Shown piece by piece: positions 43,857 through 52,726 of a stretch of 64,000 nucleotides of DNA; within the stretch, counting starts at the first letter, position 1, and each line of letters begins with the position of its first letter. The notes beneath the pieces are model-generated. The model searched no databases and was not told where the DNA came from. It saw only the letters and a list, made by a program, of their open reading frames with translations. The position numbers were made by a program, and so were the translations under genes. Origin of the DNA: an uncultured Clostridia bacterium (GTDB lineage Bacteria; Bacillota; Clostridia; Oscillospirales; Acutalibacteraceae). The DNA is taken from contig CANQJS010000003.1 of assembly GCA_947624285.1 (NCBI GenBank), positions 121,405 through 185,404 of the forward strand, given 5' to 3'.

Positions 43857-44336
43857 TTAATAACAGATTCTTACATCTATTTCATCTTCCAATGGCGGCT
43901 CAAAAAGGCTCTCAAATTTCTTCATCAGTCCGCTGTCAATTATGTACGCTTTCGTTTTTCCTGCCTGTACGGCTTTATTTCTATGGGCTATGCGCTCCGA
44001 CCATACCGTATCATTGACATCGATATAATGAAGCTCACATTCAATTTTTCGGTCATTATAGAATCTTTTTGCCTGCGTTCGCTTTTGCTTTATCCAAAAT
44101 CCCCAATCAAGAATAACATCACTTCCGCTGTCAATAATTTCTACGGATTTATCAAACAAATATTTTTGAATTTTCTCTGTATATTCATCGTGCTTTTCGC
44201 CGGCGTACAGCCCAAACAACTCAAGCATTATTTCGTCAACGGAAAGCAGAACCGCTTTGGTTTCTGTCCGCAAGCATTCGGCATATGCGCTTTTTCCGCT
44301 GCATATTTTTCCGCATATCAGGATGGCTTTTCCCAT
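43857..44336 (-). CDS. P-loop ATP-binding kinase-like protein (AAA_33/zeta-toxin-like)
   Basis: Protein of 159 residues. The Walker A loop is G-K-I-C-S-G-K-S at residues 9-16, a D-E probable metal or base pair follows in S-V-D-E-I-M-L, and D-V-I-L-D-W-G-F-W resembles the Walker B strand of small-molecule kinases and zeta-toxin-like enzymes. Arg-rich lid R-I-A-H-R-N-K-A-V. It may phosphorylate a small molecule such as an antibiotic, nucleoside or UDP-sugar. Its promoter is in repeat copy 2. Confidence 0.75.
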   Translation of the reverse strand: MGKAILICGKICSGKSAYAECLRTETKAVLLSVDEIMLELFGLYAGEKHDEYTEKIQKYLFDKSVEIIDSGSDVILDWGFWIKQKRTQAKRFYNDRKIECELHYIDVNDTVWSERIAHRNKAVQAGKTKAYIIDSGLMKKFESLFEPPLEDEIDVRICY

Positions 44337-44366
44337 TTTCTATTCTCCAAATTCCAATGATTATAA

Positions 44367-44497
44367 ATTGCAGGCTTTCATTATCGTGTAAAGTTTGAAA
44401 ACCCGATAATATTATATTTCCGTTTGGGGAACAAATCAATAGCGGTCTGTCTACCGCTCCATGTCCTTGCGTTTTGCAATTCCGTGTGGCGGTTTTT
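44367..44497 (-). repeat. Promoter-bearing intergenic repeat, copy 2 (with extended leader)
   Basis: Bases 44408-44497 match copy 1 and 44367-44440 match copy 3. On the minus strand TTGATT (44434-44439), 17-base spacer, TATAAT (44411-44416) drive the P-loop kinase gene. The part shared with copy 3 includes the start of the leader (ATTGCAGGCTTTCAT read on the plus strand). Confidence 0.85.
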
Positions 44498-44516
44498 GCT
44501 TTCCTACTCTGAAAAT

Positions 44517-45167
44517 CTATTTTCTTATGAAATCGTGGCTCTGTTTTCGGGTGAGAATATGCCAAATATCTGTTCCGACAAAGCCGCATTTTCGATATAA
44601 GTATTCAGGCTTAGTCGCATTATTTACTTTTCCAGAGACCGTTGCGAATTTTGCCGTATTTTGCATTTTAGATAACAGCGTATTTACTACAATTTGACCG
44701 TAGCCGCGCATTCGATATTGCGGAAGTACCTGTATCCACTCTAAAATCAATTCGCCGATTTCTTCATCGTAATCAGCAATGCCGCCTGCAAGTACAGTTT
44801 GCGTGTCTCTCTCTTTCAGTAAAATCCATAAGTCGGGTCGGTAGACGGGCGTATGTCGGTAATTTTCTATTTGCTCTGCGCTAACGCTTAAGTCGGTATA
44901 GCTTCTGTTGATAAGTTGAACAAAATCGGATACCGAAGCTCCGCCCGAGACTATTTCAACATCCTGCGCGGTCGCCTGCCTGATGTTTTTCAAATCGTGA
45001 TATAACCGAAAGTACGGCTCGTCATTGTAATCAAGGAGCAAATCGTCAGTCATCTCTCTTTGATGGACGATTTTCATATTTGGAGGCACTTCAATGCTTT
45101 TATACTTCCAGTACGGAATACTTGTCGTTGCGCAAGGATCGTTCAAATAACTTTGTAATGAAACCAT
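44517..45167 (-). CDS. GNAT-family N-acetyltransferase
   Basis: Protein of 216 residues. The first 90 are a separate N-terminal region (S-L-Q-S-Y-L-N-D-P-C). The GNAT core follows, with the acetyl-CoA loop Q-Y-R-M-R-G-Y-G (the Q/RxxGxG/A motif) at about residue 160 and Y-L-Y-R-K-C-G-F-V-G at the C-terminus. I chose the ATG at 45167, preceded by AGAGGTG, over an ATG 21 codons earlier that would translate the shared leader. Promoter in repeat copy 3. Substrate unknown; small-molecule or antibiotic acetylation is possible. Confidence 0.8.
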   Translation of the reverse strand: MVSLQSYLNDPCATTSIPYWKYKSIEVPPNMKIVHQREMTDDLLLDYNDEPYFRLYHDLKNIRQATAQDVEIVSGGASVSDFVQLINRSYTDLSVSAEQIENYRHTPVYRPDLWILLKERDTQTVLAGGIADYDEEIGELILEWIQVLPQYRMRGYGQIVVNTLLSKMQNTAKFATVSGKVNNATKPEYLYRKCGFVGTDIWHILTRKQSHDFIRK

Positions 45168-45212
45168 TGTTTCACCTCTGTATAACACCGATTTGCTGAT
45201 AAGAGATCGGAG

Positions 45213-45288
45213 ATTGCAGGCTTTCATCATTATGTACGGTTTGAAAGCTTGATAATATTATATTTCCGTTTGAGGAACAAATCAATAG
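45213..45288 (-). repeat. Promoter-bearing intergenic repeat, copy 3 (partial)
   Basis: Matches the promoter and leader part of copy 2. On the minus strand TTGATT (45280-45285), 17-base spacer, TATAAT (45257-45262) drive the GNAT gene. The hairpin part present in copies 1 and 2 is missing. Confidence 0.8.
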
Positions 45289-45417
45289 TGTCCGGTCGGT
45301 TTGCCGTTCAGAAGTGTAAAAGTATTTTAAAAATGAAAATCTTACCCGCAAAATGTGAGCGGCGAAATGTACGCTTTTTACCTTTTAAAATCAACCTGTC
45401 CATATCGGGCGTAAGCC

Positions 45418-45446
45418 TTGAACAATAAAAGAATGTGTGGTAAAAT
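45418..45446 (+). promoter_or_regulatory. Promoter of the carbonic anhydrase gene
   Basis: TTGAAC (45418-45423), 17-base spacer, TAAAAT (45441-45446), 35 bases before the ATG. Apart from this and repeat copy 3, I see nothing in 45168-45480. Confidence 0.7.
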
Positions 45447-45480
45447 CAAATAAAACCGTGATTTGAAAAGGGGAAAGGAT

Positions 45481-46050
45481 ATGAAAGGCGCTTTATCGGT
45501 CGGCGCGGTGGACGCGCTCGAAAGGCTGAAGAAAGGCAATGAAAAATATCTTGAAGCGCGCCGTGGCTGCGGCGATATTTCGCCCGAGCTCCGCAGAAAA
45601 ACCTGCGCCGAGGGGCAGTTCCCGTATGCGGTCATAATCACCTGCTCGGATTCAAGAGTTATACCCGAAAGTATTTTTTCGGCGGGGATAGGCGAGCTTT
45701 TCGTTATCCGAGTAGCCGGAAATGTTATAGACAATCACCAGCTCGGGAGTATTGAATACGCCGCGGAGCATCTCGGCTGCCGCCTCGTCGTTGTCATGGG
45801 GCACGATCACTGCGGTGCGGTGGACGCCGCCATAGACCACGATCCAAACGGTTACATAAAGTTCATAACCGACGAGATAAAAAAGGCTATCGGCGAGGAG
45901 ACCGACAGCTATGAGGCGTGCCGACTCAATGTGCGCCGAAGCATATCGCTCATTGAGCAAAGCCTTGAAATCAAAAAGGAAGAGGAAAACGGTCTGAAAG
46001 TTTGCGGCGCGATTTACGGAACAGGCGACGGCAGAGTGGAATTTCTTTGA
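45481..46050 (+). CDS. Beta-class carbonic anhydrase
   Basis: Zinc enzyme of 189 residues interconverting CO2 and bicarbonate in the cytoplasm. The zinc site is complete: C-S-D-S-R-V (Cys plus the Asp-Arg dyad) and G-H-D-H-C-G-A-V (His and Cys). Length fits compact bacterial beta-class enzymes. ATG at 45481 is preceded by GGGGAAAGG. The flanking genes are unrelated; it probably serves anaplerotic bicarbonate supply. Confidence 0.92.
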   Translation: MKGALSVGAVDALERLKKGNEKYLEARRGCGDISPELRRKTCAEGQFPYAVIITCSDSRVIPESIFSAGIGELFVIRVAGNVIDNHQLGSIEYAAEHLGCRLVVVMGHDHCGAVDAAIDHDPNGYIKFITDEIKKAIGEETDSYEACRLNVRRSISLIEQSLEIKKEEENGLKVCGAIYGTGDGRVEFL

Positions 46051-46111
46051 TAATGAATATTTGCAATTTCAGCGAATTAACGCTATTATTAGCTTAGAGG
46101 GAGTAATTCAT

Positions 46112-46861
46112 ATGATACTTTACTATACGGGCACGGGAAACAGCGCATACGCGGCAAAACGGATAGCCGATTCGATCGGCGACACGGCGGAAAATCTTTT
46201 TTCGAGGCTTCGCTCAAAGAATTTTTCCGCGCTTGAATCCGAAAGACCCTATATTATTGTTTCCCCCACATATTGCTGGCAACTGCCGCATATTCTGCGT
46301 GACTATATAAGAAAAACCGATTTTCGTGGCTGCCGAAAGATGTATTTTGTTCTCACCTGCGGAGACAGCGCAGGAAACGCCGCGAAATTCGCCGAAAAGC
46401 TTTGCGCGGAGAAAAATATGGAATATATGGGGCTTGCTCAGATAGTTATGCCCGAAAATTACATCGCTATGTTCAACGCGCCCGATGAAAAGAAAGCGGT
46501 TGAGATAATCGAAAAATCAAACGGGGATATTGACGCTGCCGCCGAATATATAAAAAACGGAGCGCGCATTCCGCAAAAGAAGCTCTCGGCGTTTGAAAAA
46601 TTCGGCTCGTCACCGCTTTTCAACAATATGTTTTATTCGGTTTTCGTAAAAGCCGATAAATTTTACGCAAACGATAAGTGCATAGGCTGCAAAAAGTGCG
46701 CGTCCGTATGCCCTCTTGAAAATATAAAAATAAAAGACGCTAAGCCGCAGTGGGGGAAAAACTGCACCCACTGTATGGCGTGCATTTGCTCCTGCCCGCA
46801 GGAGGCGATCGAATACGGAGCAAAAAGCAAGGGCAAGCCGCGCTACAAATGCCCGTTATGA
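46112..46861 (+). CDS. EFR1-family flavodoxin-ferredoxin protein
   Basis: Protein of 249 residues. The N-terminal half is a flavodoxin-like domain whose FMN loop is Y-Y-T-G-T-G-N-S-A-Y-A. The C-terminal part holds two [4Fe-4S] motifs, C-I-G-C-K-K-C-A-S-V-C-P and C-T-H-C-M-A-C-I-C-S-C-P. This fusion is widespread in Clostridia and presumably transfers electrons, but no partner is known to me. ATG at 46112 follows AGAGGGAG. Confidence 0.9.
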   Translation: MILYYTGTGNSAYAAKRIADSIGDTAENLFSRLRSKNFSALESERPYIIVSPTYCWQLPHILRDYIRKTDFRGCRKMYFVLTCGDSAGNAAKFAEKLCAEKNMEYMGLAQIVMPENYIAMFNAPDEKKAVEIIEKSNGDIDAAAEYIKNGARIPQKKLSAFEKFGSSPLFNNMFYSVFVKADKFYANDKCIGCKKCASVCPLENIKIKDAKPQWGKNCTHCMACICSCPQEAIEYGAKSKGKPRYKCPL

Positions 46862-46920
46862 TTTTGCGCGCATAGGCGGCAAAGAGGCAATCAAACAAAA
46901 GCTATTCGGAGGATAAACAG

Positions 46921-48738
46921 TTGGCAACAGACAAAGAGCATATCAGGAATTTTTCAATAATCGCGCATATCGACCACGGCAAATCCACTCTTGCGGACAG
47001 GCTTTTGGAGCTTACGCAGTCCGTTGAAAAAAGAGATATGCAGGAACAGCTTCTCGACGATATGGATTTGGAGCGCGAACGCGGCATCACCATAAAAGCC
47101 CACGCGGTAAAGCTTGATTACACGGCGAAAAACGGCGAAAGCTATGTTTTTAATCTTATAGACACGCCGGGTCATGTTGATTTTAATTACGAAGTCTCCC
47201 GCTCCCTTGCCGCGTGCGAGGGCGCGATATTGATAGTTGACGCGTCGCAGGGCGTTGAGGCGCAGACTCTCGCGAACACATATCTTGCGCTTGATCACGA
47301 TCTTGATATTCTGCCCGTCATAAACAAAATAGACTTGCCCGCCGCCGACCCCGACAAAGCGGCTCAAGAGGTGGAGGAGATCATAGGTATACCCTGCCTT
47401 GACGCGCCGAGGATATCCGCCAAAACTGGCGAAAATGTTGAAGCGGTTTTGGAATATATAGTAAATGAGATACGCCCGCCGCAGGGCGACGACGGCAAGC
47501 CGCTCAAGGCGCTCATCTTTGATTCGATTTATGACCCCTACCGCGGCGTTATAGTTTATGTTCGCATAATGGACGGAAAAATCAAAGCCGGAGATACGAT
47601 GTTGATGATGTCCACCGGCGCGAAGTTTACCGTTGTTGAGGTAGGCTATATGCGCGCCACCTCCATGGAAAAGGCGCAGGAGCTGACGGCGGGCGAGGTA
47701 GGCTATATCACCGCTTCCATAAAGACCGTTCACGACGCCCTTGTGGGCGATACCGTAACTCTCGCGGAAAATCCCGCCAAAGAGCCTTTGCCCGGCTACC
47801 GCAAGGCAAACCCCATGGTTTTCTGCGGAGTTTATCCCGCCGATGGCGCGGATTACGAGGCGCTCAGGGATGCTCTTGAAAAATTGCAGCTAAACGACGC
47901 CTCTCTTTCGTACGAGCCCGAAACATCGGGCGTGCTGGGCTTCGGTTTTCGCTGCGGCTTTCTCGGTCTTTTGCATCTTGAGATAATTCAGGAAAGGCTT
48001 GAGAGGGAATACGATCTTGACCTTGTCACCACCGTGCCGAGCGTCGTCTATAAAATCCATATGACGGACGGCGCTATGCTGGAGGTGGATAATCCCACCA
48101 ATTACCCAAACCCCGCCAATATAGAAAGCGCCGAAGAGCCGTTTTGCGACGCGAATATCTACGCGCCGAGCGAATTTGTGGGCACGGTTATGGATATGTG
48201 CCAAGACAGGCGCGGCGTTTTCAAAACAATGAACTACATCACGCCGGACAGGGTGGATATAAACTACGAACTGCCGCTGAACGAGATAATTTATGATTTC
48301 TTCGACGCGCTTAAATCCCGCACGCGCGGCTACGCATCGTTTGATTATGAGATCTCGGAATACAGACCGAGTAAGCTCGTCAAGGTGGATGTTATGCTCA
48401 ACGGTGAGATAATAGACGCGCTTTCGTTCATAATCCACGCCGACAAAGCTTATCCGCGGGCGAGAAAGATAGCCGAAAAGCTGAAAGAGCACATACCGCG
48501 CCACCTTTTTGAGATACCGATACAGGTCGCCATAGGCGGCAAGGTCATCGCGAGGGAAACGGTCAAGGCGCTTCGCAAGGATGTGCTTGCAAAATGCTAC
48601 GGCGGCGATGTTACAAGAAAGAAAAAATTGCTCGAAAAGCAGAAAGAGGGCAAAAAGCGTATGCGCAAATTCGGCTCTGTTGAAGTGCCGCAGGAGGCGT
48701 TTATGGCTGTGCTCAAGCTTTCATCGGACGATGAGTGA
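46921..48738 (+). CDS. lepA: Elongation factor 4 (LepA)
   Basis: Translational GTPase of 605 residues that back-translocates or remodels stalled ribosomes. G1 is A-H-I-D-H-G-K-S-T (16-24), G2 R-G-I-T-I-K, G3 D-T-P-G-H-V-D-F, G4 N-K-I-D, and the LepA-specific C-terminal domain ends with the typical lysine-rich [19 protein letters not shown]. The start is TTG, 8 bases after GGAGG. Length matches the family. A methyltransferase gene begins 16 bases downstream. Confidence 0.96.
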   Translation: MATDKEHIRNFSIIAHIDHGKSTLADRLLELTQSVEKRDMQEQLLDDMDLERERGITIKAHAVKLDYTAKNGESYVFNLIDTPGHVDFNYEVSRSLAACEGAILIVDASQGVEAQTLANTYLALDHDLDILPVINKIDLPAADPDKAAQEVEEIIGIPCLDAPRISAKTGENVEAVLEYIVNEIRPPQGDDGKPLKALIFDSIYDPYRGVIVYVRIMDGKIKAGDTMLMMSTGAKFTVVEVGYMRATSMEKAQELTAGEVGYITASIKTVHDALVGDTVTLAENPAKEPLPGYRKANPMVFCGVYPADGADYEALRDALEKLQLNDASLSYEPETSGVLGFGFRCGFLGLLHLEIIQERLEREYDLDLVTTVPSVVYKIHMTDGAMLEVDNPTNYPNPANIESAEEPFCDANIYAPSEFVGTVMDMCQDRRGVFKTMNYITPDRVDINYELPLNEIIYDFFDALKSRTRGYASFDYEISEYRPSKLVKVDVMLNGEIIDALSFIIHADKAYPRARKIAEKLKEHIPRHLFEIPIQVAIGGKVIARETVKALRKDVLAKCYGGDVTRKKKLLEKQKEGKKRMRKFGSVEVPQEAFMAVLKLSSDDE

Positions 48739-48754
48739 CGCTTCGGGAGAGAAT

Positions 48755-49486
48755 ATGTACGATTTTGAAAGATTGTCGGACAATATAAGCATTGCCGTGA
48801 GCGAGGAGCATACCTTCGGCACGGACGCGCTGCTGCTCGCCGATTTCGCCGCCCCGAAGCCGTCGGACAGGGCTATGGATATGGGCACGGGCTGCGGAAT
48901 AATTCCGTTTCTCTGGCTAAGGGACGGCAGAATAAAAAATGCGCATTGCCTTGATATTCAGCAAAACGCGGTTGAGCAGGTGCAATGCAGCATAGAAAAA
49001 AACGGGCTTCGGGAAAGGCTCACGGCGCACCTGTGCGATATTCGCGAAATCGAAAAGCAATTCGCCGCGGGCGGGTTTTCGCTCGTTACGATGAATCCGC
49101 CGTATAAGCCGCTGAATACGGGCATAGAGAGCCTTGGCGAGAGCGCGCGGATAGCCCGCCACGAGGTCTGCTGTAATATTGAGGACGCGGTACGCGCGGG
49201 CGCTTATCTGCTGAAATACGGGGGCAGGCTGTGCTTGTGCCACCGCCCCGAACGGCTTGTGGATTGCCTTTGCATTATGCGCCGGTATTCCGTTGAGCCG
49301 AAAAGACTTCGCTTCGTTGCGGACAGAGAGGGAAAAGAGCCGTTTTTGTTTCTCATCGAGGGGCGAAAATGCTCAAAGCCCTTTTTAAGAATATTGCCCA
49401 CGCTTGCCATTAAGGGCAAAGACGGAAAATTCACAAAAGAAATGCTTGAAATTTACGGCTCATATGCCGACGGTTACGACAAATGA
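48755..49486 (+). CDS. tRNA1(Val) (adenine37-N6)-methyltransferase-like protein (TrmN6 family)
   Basis: SAM-dependent methyltransferase of 243 residues. D-M-G-T-G-C-G-I-I-P is motif I and M-N-P-P-Y the N6-adenine catalytic N-P-P-Y motif. Homology to E. coli YfiC/TrmN6 is likely. I chose the ATG at 48755 with GGGAGAG upstream; the ATG at 48731 overlaps the lepA stop and lacks a good site. Its last codons overlap rsmI (ATGA), and rsmI overlaps the next gene, so the three form a coupled unit. Confidence 0.88.
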   Translation: MYDFERLSDNISIAVSEEHTFGTDALLLADFAAPKPSDRAMDMGTGCGIIPFLWLRDGRIKNAHCLDIQQNAVEQVQCSIEKNGLRERLTAHLCDIREIEKQFAAGGFSLVTMNPPYKPLNTGIESLGESARIARHEVCCNIEDAVRAGAYLLKYGGRLCLCHRPERLVDCLCIMRRYSVEPKRLRFVADREGKEPFLFLIEGRKCSKPFLRILPTLAIKGKDGKFTKEMLEIYGSYADGYDK

Positions 49487-50304
49487 CGGGAAAATTATAT
49501 GTGGTTGGCACGCCGATAGGGAATTTATCCGACCTGTCGCCCCGTGCCGTTGAAACCCTCGGCGCGGTGGATTTCATCGCCGCGGAGGACACAAGAGTAA
49601 CAATGAAAATATTAAACCGTTTCGGGATAAAAAAAGAGACGGTCAGCTATTTTGAGCACAACAGGCGTGAGCGCGGCGAGCTGATCTGCGCCCGTCTGTT
49701 GGAGGGGCAGACATGCGCCCTTGTGACGGACGCGGGTATGCCCGCCATATCCGACCCCGGCGAGGATCTTGTGCGCCTGTGCCGTGAGCGCGGCATAGAA
49801 GTCGCCGCCGTTCCCGGGCCTACCGCCTTTGCCACGGCGCTTGCCGTTTCGGGTATGGAAACGGGCAGATTTACCTTTGAGGGCTTTCTCAGCGTTGCGA
49901 AAAAATCACGCTTTGAGCACCTTGAGGATTTGAAAGACGAAAAGCGCACGATGGTTTTTTACGAAGCTCCGCACAAGCTGAAAAACACCCTTGCTGATAT
50001 GTATGCCGCTTTCGGCAACAGAAAAATCGCTCTTGTCCGCGAGCTCACCAAAATACACGAGCAGGTAATAAACACCACTTTGGAGGAGGCGCAGTCGCTC
50101 TATCGCGAAAATGCGCCGAAGGGTGAATTTGTGCTTATAATCGAGGGAAAAAAGGAAGAAACTCAAAGCGAGATCACTCTTGCCGAAGCCGTGGAGCAGG
50201 CGAGGGAGCTTGTGAAAAAGGGATTTACTGTAAACCGGGCGGCAAAGGAGACGGCGGCGAAAACGCCGTATAAAAAAAGCGAAATTTATAAGGAACTGCT
50301 ATGA
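49483..50304 (+). CDS. rsmI: 16S rRNA (cytidine1402-2'-O)-methyltransferase
   Basis: RsmI of 273 residues, a tetrapyrrole-methylase-fold enzyme acting on C1402 of 16S rRNA. The N-terminal L-Y-V-V-G-T-P-I-G-N-L-S-D-L, A-E-D-T-R-V, T-D-A-G-M-P-A-I-S-D-P-G and F-Y-E-A-P-H-K-L are diagnostic. A short C-terminal helical domain follows. Overlaps genes on both sides by four bases. Confidence 0.95.
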   Translation: MTGKLYVVGTPIGNLSDLSPRAVETLGAVDFIAAEDTRVTMKILNRFGIKKETVSYFEHNRRERGELICARLLEGQTCALVTDAGMPAISDPGEDLVRLCRERGIEVAAVPGPTAFATALAVSGMETGRFTFEGFLSVAKKSRFEHLEDLKDEKRTMVFYEAPHKLKNTLADMYAAFGNRKIALVRELTKIHEQVINTTLEEAQSLYRENAPKGEFVLIIEGKKEETQSEITLAEAVEQARELVKKGFTVNRAAKETAAKTPYKKSEIYKELL

Positions 50305-51170
50305 TTTGCAATATCTGCCCGCGAAAATGTAATAAAGACAGAGCCGTTTCTCTCGGTTTTTGCGCGTCGCCGGAGGCGTTTCGCGTTGCCCGCGCGGCTC
50401 TCCATTTTTGGGAAGAGCCCTGCATAAGCGGTAAAAACGGCAGCGGCGCGGTGTTTTTCAGCGGCTGTAATCTCAAATGCGTTTATTGCCAGAATTATGA
50501 GATAAGCAGGGAAAACAAGGGGATTGAAGTAACCGAGGAAAAGCTTATCGGGATTTTTGAAAACCTCATATCGCAAGGGGCGCACAATATAAATCTTGTT
50601 AACCCCACCCATTACTCCGCCGCGCTTTCACGGCTTTTTGAAAAATGGAAAAGCCCCGTGCCGGTCGTCTATAATTCGGGCGGGTACGACGGGGTAGAGG
50701 CGCTTCACGCGCTTAGCGGAAAAATCGATATTTTTCTGCCGGATTTTAAATATATCAGGGCGGATAAGGCGAAGCGATACAGCCTTGCGCCCGATTACCC
50801 CGAGGCGGCGAAAGCGGCTTTAAGCGAAATGTATGCCCAAGCGGGCGATCCGGTTTTTGAAAACGGCATTATGAAAAAGGGTATGATAATACGCCACCTC
50901 ATTTTGCCGCAAAACACAAATTCCGCCATTGAGATAATAGACTTTATCGCCGAGAATTTTCCCAAGGCGTACATAAGCCTGATGGCGCAGTATGTGCCAT
51001 GCGGCGAGCTTTCAGATTACGGCGAAATAAACAGAACGATAACGAAAAGGGAGTATGAAAAGGCGGTAAATTACGCGATAGACAGGGGAATAGAGCGCAT
51101 TTTTATACAGGAGCGCACCGCCGCGGATAAAAAATATATTCCGCCGTTTGATTTCAGCGGCGTTATATGA
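50301..51170 (+). CDS. Radical SAM protein, PflA-like
   Basis: Protein of 289 residues. An N-terminal C-N-I-C-P-R-K-C cluster region is followed by the radical SAM motif S-G-C-N-L-K-C-V-Y-C-Q-N (C-x3-C-x2-C). This layout matches the group annotated as pyruvate-formate-lyase-activating-like or AmmeMemoRadiSam-related proteins without a PFL partner. No PFL gene is near, so the substrate is unknown. Coupled to rsmI through ATGA. Confidence 0.87.
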   Translation: MICNICPRKCNKDRAVSLGFCASPEAFRVARAALHFWEEPCISGKNGSGAVFFSGCNLKCVYCQNYEISRENKGIEVTEEKLIGIFENLISQGAHNINLVNPTHYSAALSRLFEKWKSPVPVVYNSGGYDGVEALHALSGKIDIFLPDFKYIRADKAKRYSLAPDYPEAAKAALSEMYAQAGDPVFENGIMKKGMIIRHLILPQNTNSAIEIIDFIAENFPKAYISLMAQYVPCGELSDYGEINRTITKREYEKAVNYAIDRGIERIFIQERTAADKKYIPPFDFSGVI

Positions 51171-51263
51171 TAAAATATGGTAAAAGGTTTGCGCTTGCGG
51201 GAAAACGGAAAGTTCCGACCTCACGCGCGGGCAAATCGGAATTTTAAAAAAGGAGAAACAAAA

Positions 51264-51686
51264 ATGAAAAAATTTTTAAATGAGTTTAAGGAATTTATTT
51301 CAAAGGGCAATGTTATCAACCTTGCCGTAGGCGTTCTTATCGGCGGCGCGTTTTCGGGCATCGTCACCTCGCTCACCGATAATATCATCAATCCGCTGAT
51401 AAACTGCATCGGCGGCGCGGAAATTCAGGGTAAGATTCATCTTATTGGCGACAATTACATAGATTACGGCGCGTTTATTTCCGCCATAATCAATTTCCTT
51501 ATCCTCGCGTTCATCATCTTCCTTATCGTTAAGGCTGTAAATAAGATGATGAGCATCGGCAAGAAAGAGGAAGAGGAAGCCGCTCCCGAAACAAAGATCT
51601 GCCCGTTTTGCAAAAGCGAGATAGCGATAGACGCCGTAAAGTGCCCGCATTGCACAGCCGATGTTCCCGAGGAAGCCGAGGAGTAA
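51264..51686 (+). CDS. mscL: Large-conductance mechanosensitive channel with zinc-ribbon tail
   Basis: Membrane protein of 140 residues. F-I-S-K-G-N-V-I-N-L-A-V-G-V-L-I-G-G-A-F is the pore helix of MscL; a second helix is at about 75-98. The channel opens under osmotic shock. The C-terminal 35 residues replace the usual helical bundle with a zinc ribbon: C-P-F-C-K-S-E-I (first pair) and C-P-H-C (second), then an acidic tail. AGGAG precedes the ATG at 51264; the 29 codons upstream in frame are not used. Confidence 0.93.
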   Translation: MKKFLNEFKEFISKGNVINLAVGVLIGGAFSGIVTSLTDNIINPLINCIGGAEIQGKIHLIGDNYIDYGAFISAIINFLILAFIIFLIVKAVNKMMSIGKKEEEEAAPETKICPFCKSEIAIDAVKCPHCTADVPEEAEE

Positions 51687-51785
51687 ATATAAAAATCCGG
51701 CAAGGCTTATTTTGAAAATCTGCCAAATCGAAAGTCATCTAACAAATACGCAATAATTTAAAACAATAACAAAGGGGTGTTTTAT

Positions 51786-52721
51786 ATGAATGTCAAGGAT
51801 TACAGCTTCCCGTCAGCCACGGGAGTATGCACGATAAACGGCAGCGTTTACACGCCGGATGACGGCGAAGTCAAGGCTGTTTTGGTGCTTCATCACGGTA
51901 TGGCGGAGCACAGCGAAAGGTATCAAGGATTTATAAAATATCTTACCGAGAACGGTATCGCCGTGTATATGCACGATATGGCAAATCACGGTAAATCAAA
52001 TCAAAACCCCGATGAAACGGGCTATTTCGGCAAGAAAGACGGCTACAAGTATCTTGTAAAGGATTTCAAAACCGCCTTTGATCTTGCGAAGGCGGATCAT
52101 CCCGATAAAAAAATCATCGTGATGGGTCACTCCATGGGCTCTTTTATCGTAAGGTGCTTCACCGCGTGGTATGCCGACGCGGGTTTCGACGCCGCGATAT
52201 ATATGGGCACGGGCGGCTCAAATCCCATCGCGGGTATCGGCGATTTCATATCGTCTGCGATAGCGCGAGTAGCGGGCGCCACACATAAATCAAAAATGCT
52301 CGATAAGCTCACATTCGGCGCGTATAACGATAAGTTTGAAAAGCGCACGCCGTTTGATTGGCTCACGCGCGACGCGGCGATAGTGGATAAATATATTGAG
52401 GACGCTTATTGCGGATTTCTTTTCAGCGCAAAGGGTATGAACGACCTTGTCAAGCTCAACATCGCCGCCAATTCCGACGAATGGTATTCCAAAGTGCCGA
52501 AGGACATTCCTATCCTTGTTATCAGCGGCAGTATGGATCCCGTCGGCAATTTCGGCGCGGGGCTTAGAGAGATACATTCAAAGCTTCAGGAAAGCGGTCA
52601 CACAAAAGCGCAGATAAAGCTCTATGAGGGCGCGCGCCATGAAGTTCTTAACGAAACGAATAAGGAAGAGGTCTATGCCGATATTCTTTCTTTCGTTGAA
52701 AATAATGTTTTGGGAGATTAA
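51786..52721 (+). CDS. Alpha/beta hydrolase, monoacylglycerol-lipase-like
   Basis: Serine hydrolase of 311 residues. L-H-H-G-M-A-E-H carries the oxyanion region, M-G-H-S-M-G-S the nucleophile elbow, S-G-S-M-D-P-V-G the Asp and G-A-R-H-E-V-L the catalytic His. This is the pattern of the serine aminopeptidase S33/monoglyceride lipase group. ATG at 51786 is preceded by AAAGGGGTG. No signal peptide. The iolB-like gene follows after 5 bases, so both are co-transcribed. Confidence 0.87.
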   Translation: MNVKDYSFPSATGVCTINGSVYTPDDGEVKAVLVLHHGMAEHSERYQGFIKYLTENGIAVYMHDMANHGKSNQNPDETGYFGKKDGYKYLVKDFKTAFDLAKADHPDKKIIVMGHSMGSFIVRCFTAWYADAGFDAAIYMGTGGSNPIAGIGDFISSAIARVAGATHKSKMLDKLTFGAYNDKFEKRTPFDWLTRDAAIVDKYIEDAYCGFLFSAKGMNDLVKLNIAANSDEWYSKVPKDIPILVISGSMDPVGNFGAGLREIHSKLQESGHTKAQIKLYEGARHEVLNETNKEEVYADILSFVENNVLGD

Positions 52722-52726
52722 ATTTT

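Noticed and set aside
43726..45288. Repeats considered as integron attC sites
   Set aside because: I could not find paired RYYYAAC/GTTRRRY core sites in the right arrangement, and no integrase gene is present. The cassette-like layout is reported without that claim.
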